Below are positions 22,930 to 23,901 of a stretch of 23,901 nucleotides of DNA, one piece after another (position 1 is the stretch's first letter; each line of letters begins with the position of its first letter). Under the pieces are notes generated by a model. That model ran no database searches. It was given only the letters and a program-made list of their open reading frames with translations, and was not told where the DNA came from. The stretch is from JBBTVP01 sp038063175 (GTDB lineage Bacteria > Patescibacteriota > Minisyncoccia > UBA6257 > 1-14-0-10-40-38), in the NCBI GenBank assembly GCA_038063175.1, contig JBBTVP010000072.1:1-23901 (forward strand), in the 5' to 3' direction. The position numbers and the translations under genes are program-made.

Positions 22930-23901
22930 ATGGTGAACGGGAAAAAAATTTTCGTAGCCATCGAAATGGTGGGAACGTTGAACGCTTTGAATGGTGCGCT
23001 TGGCGTACTCGAAAAAGAAGGCGTTGCCGTTGTCTACGCAGCAGAAGGGGAAGCACGAAAAAAACTGGTGAATCAAGGAATTTCTTGTTTCGGAGTTGAG
23101 GAGGATGCGGAAGAGATATTGAAGCGAGAAAAACCCGATCTCGTCATTGTAGGGATCACCTCGGGCATGAAGCAACCGGGCGGGAGCGGTCTCGAGAAGA
23201 ATTATGCACTAAGAGCTCTCGATCGAGGAATTCCCGTAGTTGCGTACCGTGATTATGTGGGTGTGCATACGTGGTTCGACGAGGTCGCGAAACATCCACG
23301 GAGTACTGAATCTCTCCATTTTTTTCTTTTCGGTGAATCCGATGTGCAGCTTATTCGTCGTCTAGGACTTCCATCGCGAGAGGCCATTGCCGTTGGGTCG
23401 GGGTATTACGATGACGATACCACTCGATCCTGGGGTGAGGTTCGTCGCTCCGCTCGGGAAGCTATGGGGTTTCAAGAAAAAGATTTTGTAATTATCTCGT
23501 CTCCTGGTGCGGAGCGAGAGCGGGTATTCGAGATGCTTCGCGGGGTCGTTGAAGGGATTCACCAGATTGAGCAGCGGGTAATTTTTATAAGTACCCACCA
23601 CCCAAAAGATCCCGACGCGCCATTCGAAACGCCTACGAGTGGCAAGCTAAGCGTGAAAAAGTCTTCTGTCTATGATGTAGTCGTAGATAGATTAAAAAGT
23701 ACTCCGCACCGCATCGTCTGCGAACCAGAATTCAGAAATGCGGTTCCTGATCCAAAACATCGTATCGCTACGGCAGATGTTCTTGATATGAATCCGCTCT
23801 CGACCGAGCTCAACACCGCAGTCTATGCCGGGGTGCCAGTACTGCCTTCGGCGCTTCCTCTTACGATACAAGCAGCCGAGGCAAGACGCGTAGTCATTAA
23901 A
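22930..23901 (+). CDS. GT-B-like protein, 3'-truncated by the window end
   Basis: An ATG 6 nt after the neuB copy 2 stop opens a frame of 324 codons with no stop before the window ends. The N-terminus MVNGKKIFVAIEMVGTLNAL starts a Rossmann-like unit. KPDLVIVGITSGMKQPGG and YALRALDRGIPVVAYRDYVG follow, then LHFFLFGESDVQLIRRLGLP and AVGSGYYDD, which take the place of the linker between the two GT-B halves. The second half has FVIISSPGAERERVFEML, VIFISTHHPKD and LSTELNTAVYAGVPVLPSA, the last being a nucleotide-loop-like segment. It recalls UDP-GlcNAc 2-epimerase/glycosyltransferase folds; no exact family can be named. No signal peptide is seen. It probably belongs to the EamA-neuB2 transcript and might transfer or process that pathway's sugar. 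Confidence 0.75.
   Translation, partial: MVNGKKIFVAIEMVGTLNALNGALGVLEKEGVAVVYAAEGEARKKLVNQGISCFGVEEDAEEILKREKPDLVIVGITSGMKQPGGSGLEKNYALRALDRGIPVVAYRDYVGVHTWFDEVAKHPRSTESLHFFLFGESDVQLIRRLGLPSREAIAVGSGYYDDDTTRSWGEVRRSAREAMGFQEKDFVIISSPGAERERVFEMLRGVVEGIHQIEQRVIFISTHHPKDPDAPFETPTSGKLSVKKSSVYDVVVDRLKSTPHRIVCEPEFRNAVPDPKHRIATADVLDMNPLSTELNTAVYAGVPVLPSALPLTIQAAEARRVVIK

Noticed and set aside
1..23901. CRISPR arrays, insertion sequences, integrases, tRNA or rRNA genes
   Set aside because: I saw no regularly spaced repeats, no transposase or recombinase motifs, no terminal inverted repeats and no RNA gene signatures.

Overview
The window is a dense surface-glycan biosynthesis locus from a bacterium that uses UGA as a stop codon (many TGA stops, several in ATGA overlaps). 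The small, tightly packed genes, weak ribosome binding sites and divergent family members resemble uncultured Patescibacteria/CPR (Parcubacteria-like) genomes. This placement is inference from style; the window holds no rRNA, ribosomal protein or other taxonomic marker.

Layout. (1) 1-4142, plus strand: an overlapping run of a 5'-truncated Gfo/Idh/MocA oxidoreductase, a GmhA-like SIS protein, a D-2-hydroxyacid dehydrogenase, an SDR and a 3-dehydroquinate-synthase-like sugar-phosphate cyclase. (2) 4158-4770: a stand-alone GC-rich minus-strand gene (ASCH/PUA-like) with its own promoter, Shine-Dalgarno and terminator. (3) 4781-6875: a GT4 glycosyltransferase convergent with an RmlD-like reductase. 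(4) 7037-11860: a divergent CMP-sugar synthetase, a second 2-hydroxyacid dehydrogenase, a GT-B transferase, a GalE-like epimerase and a SAM-fold protein, mostly joined by ATGA overlaps. (5) 11857-16325: a visibly GC-richer block with a GT-B transferase and a NeuA-NeuC-NeuB set that could by itself make a CMP-nonulosonic acid. (6) 16344-17300, minus strand: a third 2-hydroxyacid dehydrogenase, close to the second. (7) 17483-19690: an AsnB-type amidotransferase and a small YhcH/cupin-like protein. (8) 19687-20874: a stand-alone GC-rich gene of unknown function with its own promoter and strong terminator. (9) 20891-23901: an EamA/DMT transporter, a second and very divergent NeuB, and the start of another GT-B-like gene that runs off the window.

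How the genes may work together: two partly duplicated nonulosonic-acid systems are visible. One is canonical (NeuA2, NeuC, NeuB1). The other is scattered and atypical: NeuA1 lacks usual pocket residues and NeuB2 has Asn in place of a metal-binding His. They sit beside three 2-hydroxyacid dehydrogenases and a possible cyclitol or heptose branch (SIS plus sugar-phosphate cyclase plus three oxidoreductases). Four or more glycosyltransferases would assemble the glycan. The EamA protein is the only multi-pass membrane protein I see; no Wzx, Wzy or ABC exporter lies in the window. The strongest candidate for undescribed biology is the pairing of 2-hydroxyacid dehydrogenases and a sugar-phosphate cyclase with CMP-acid-sugar genes.
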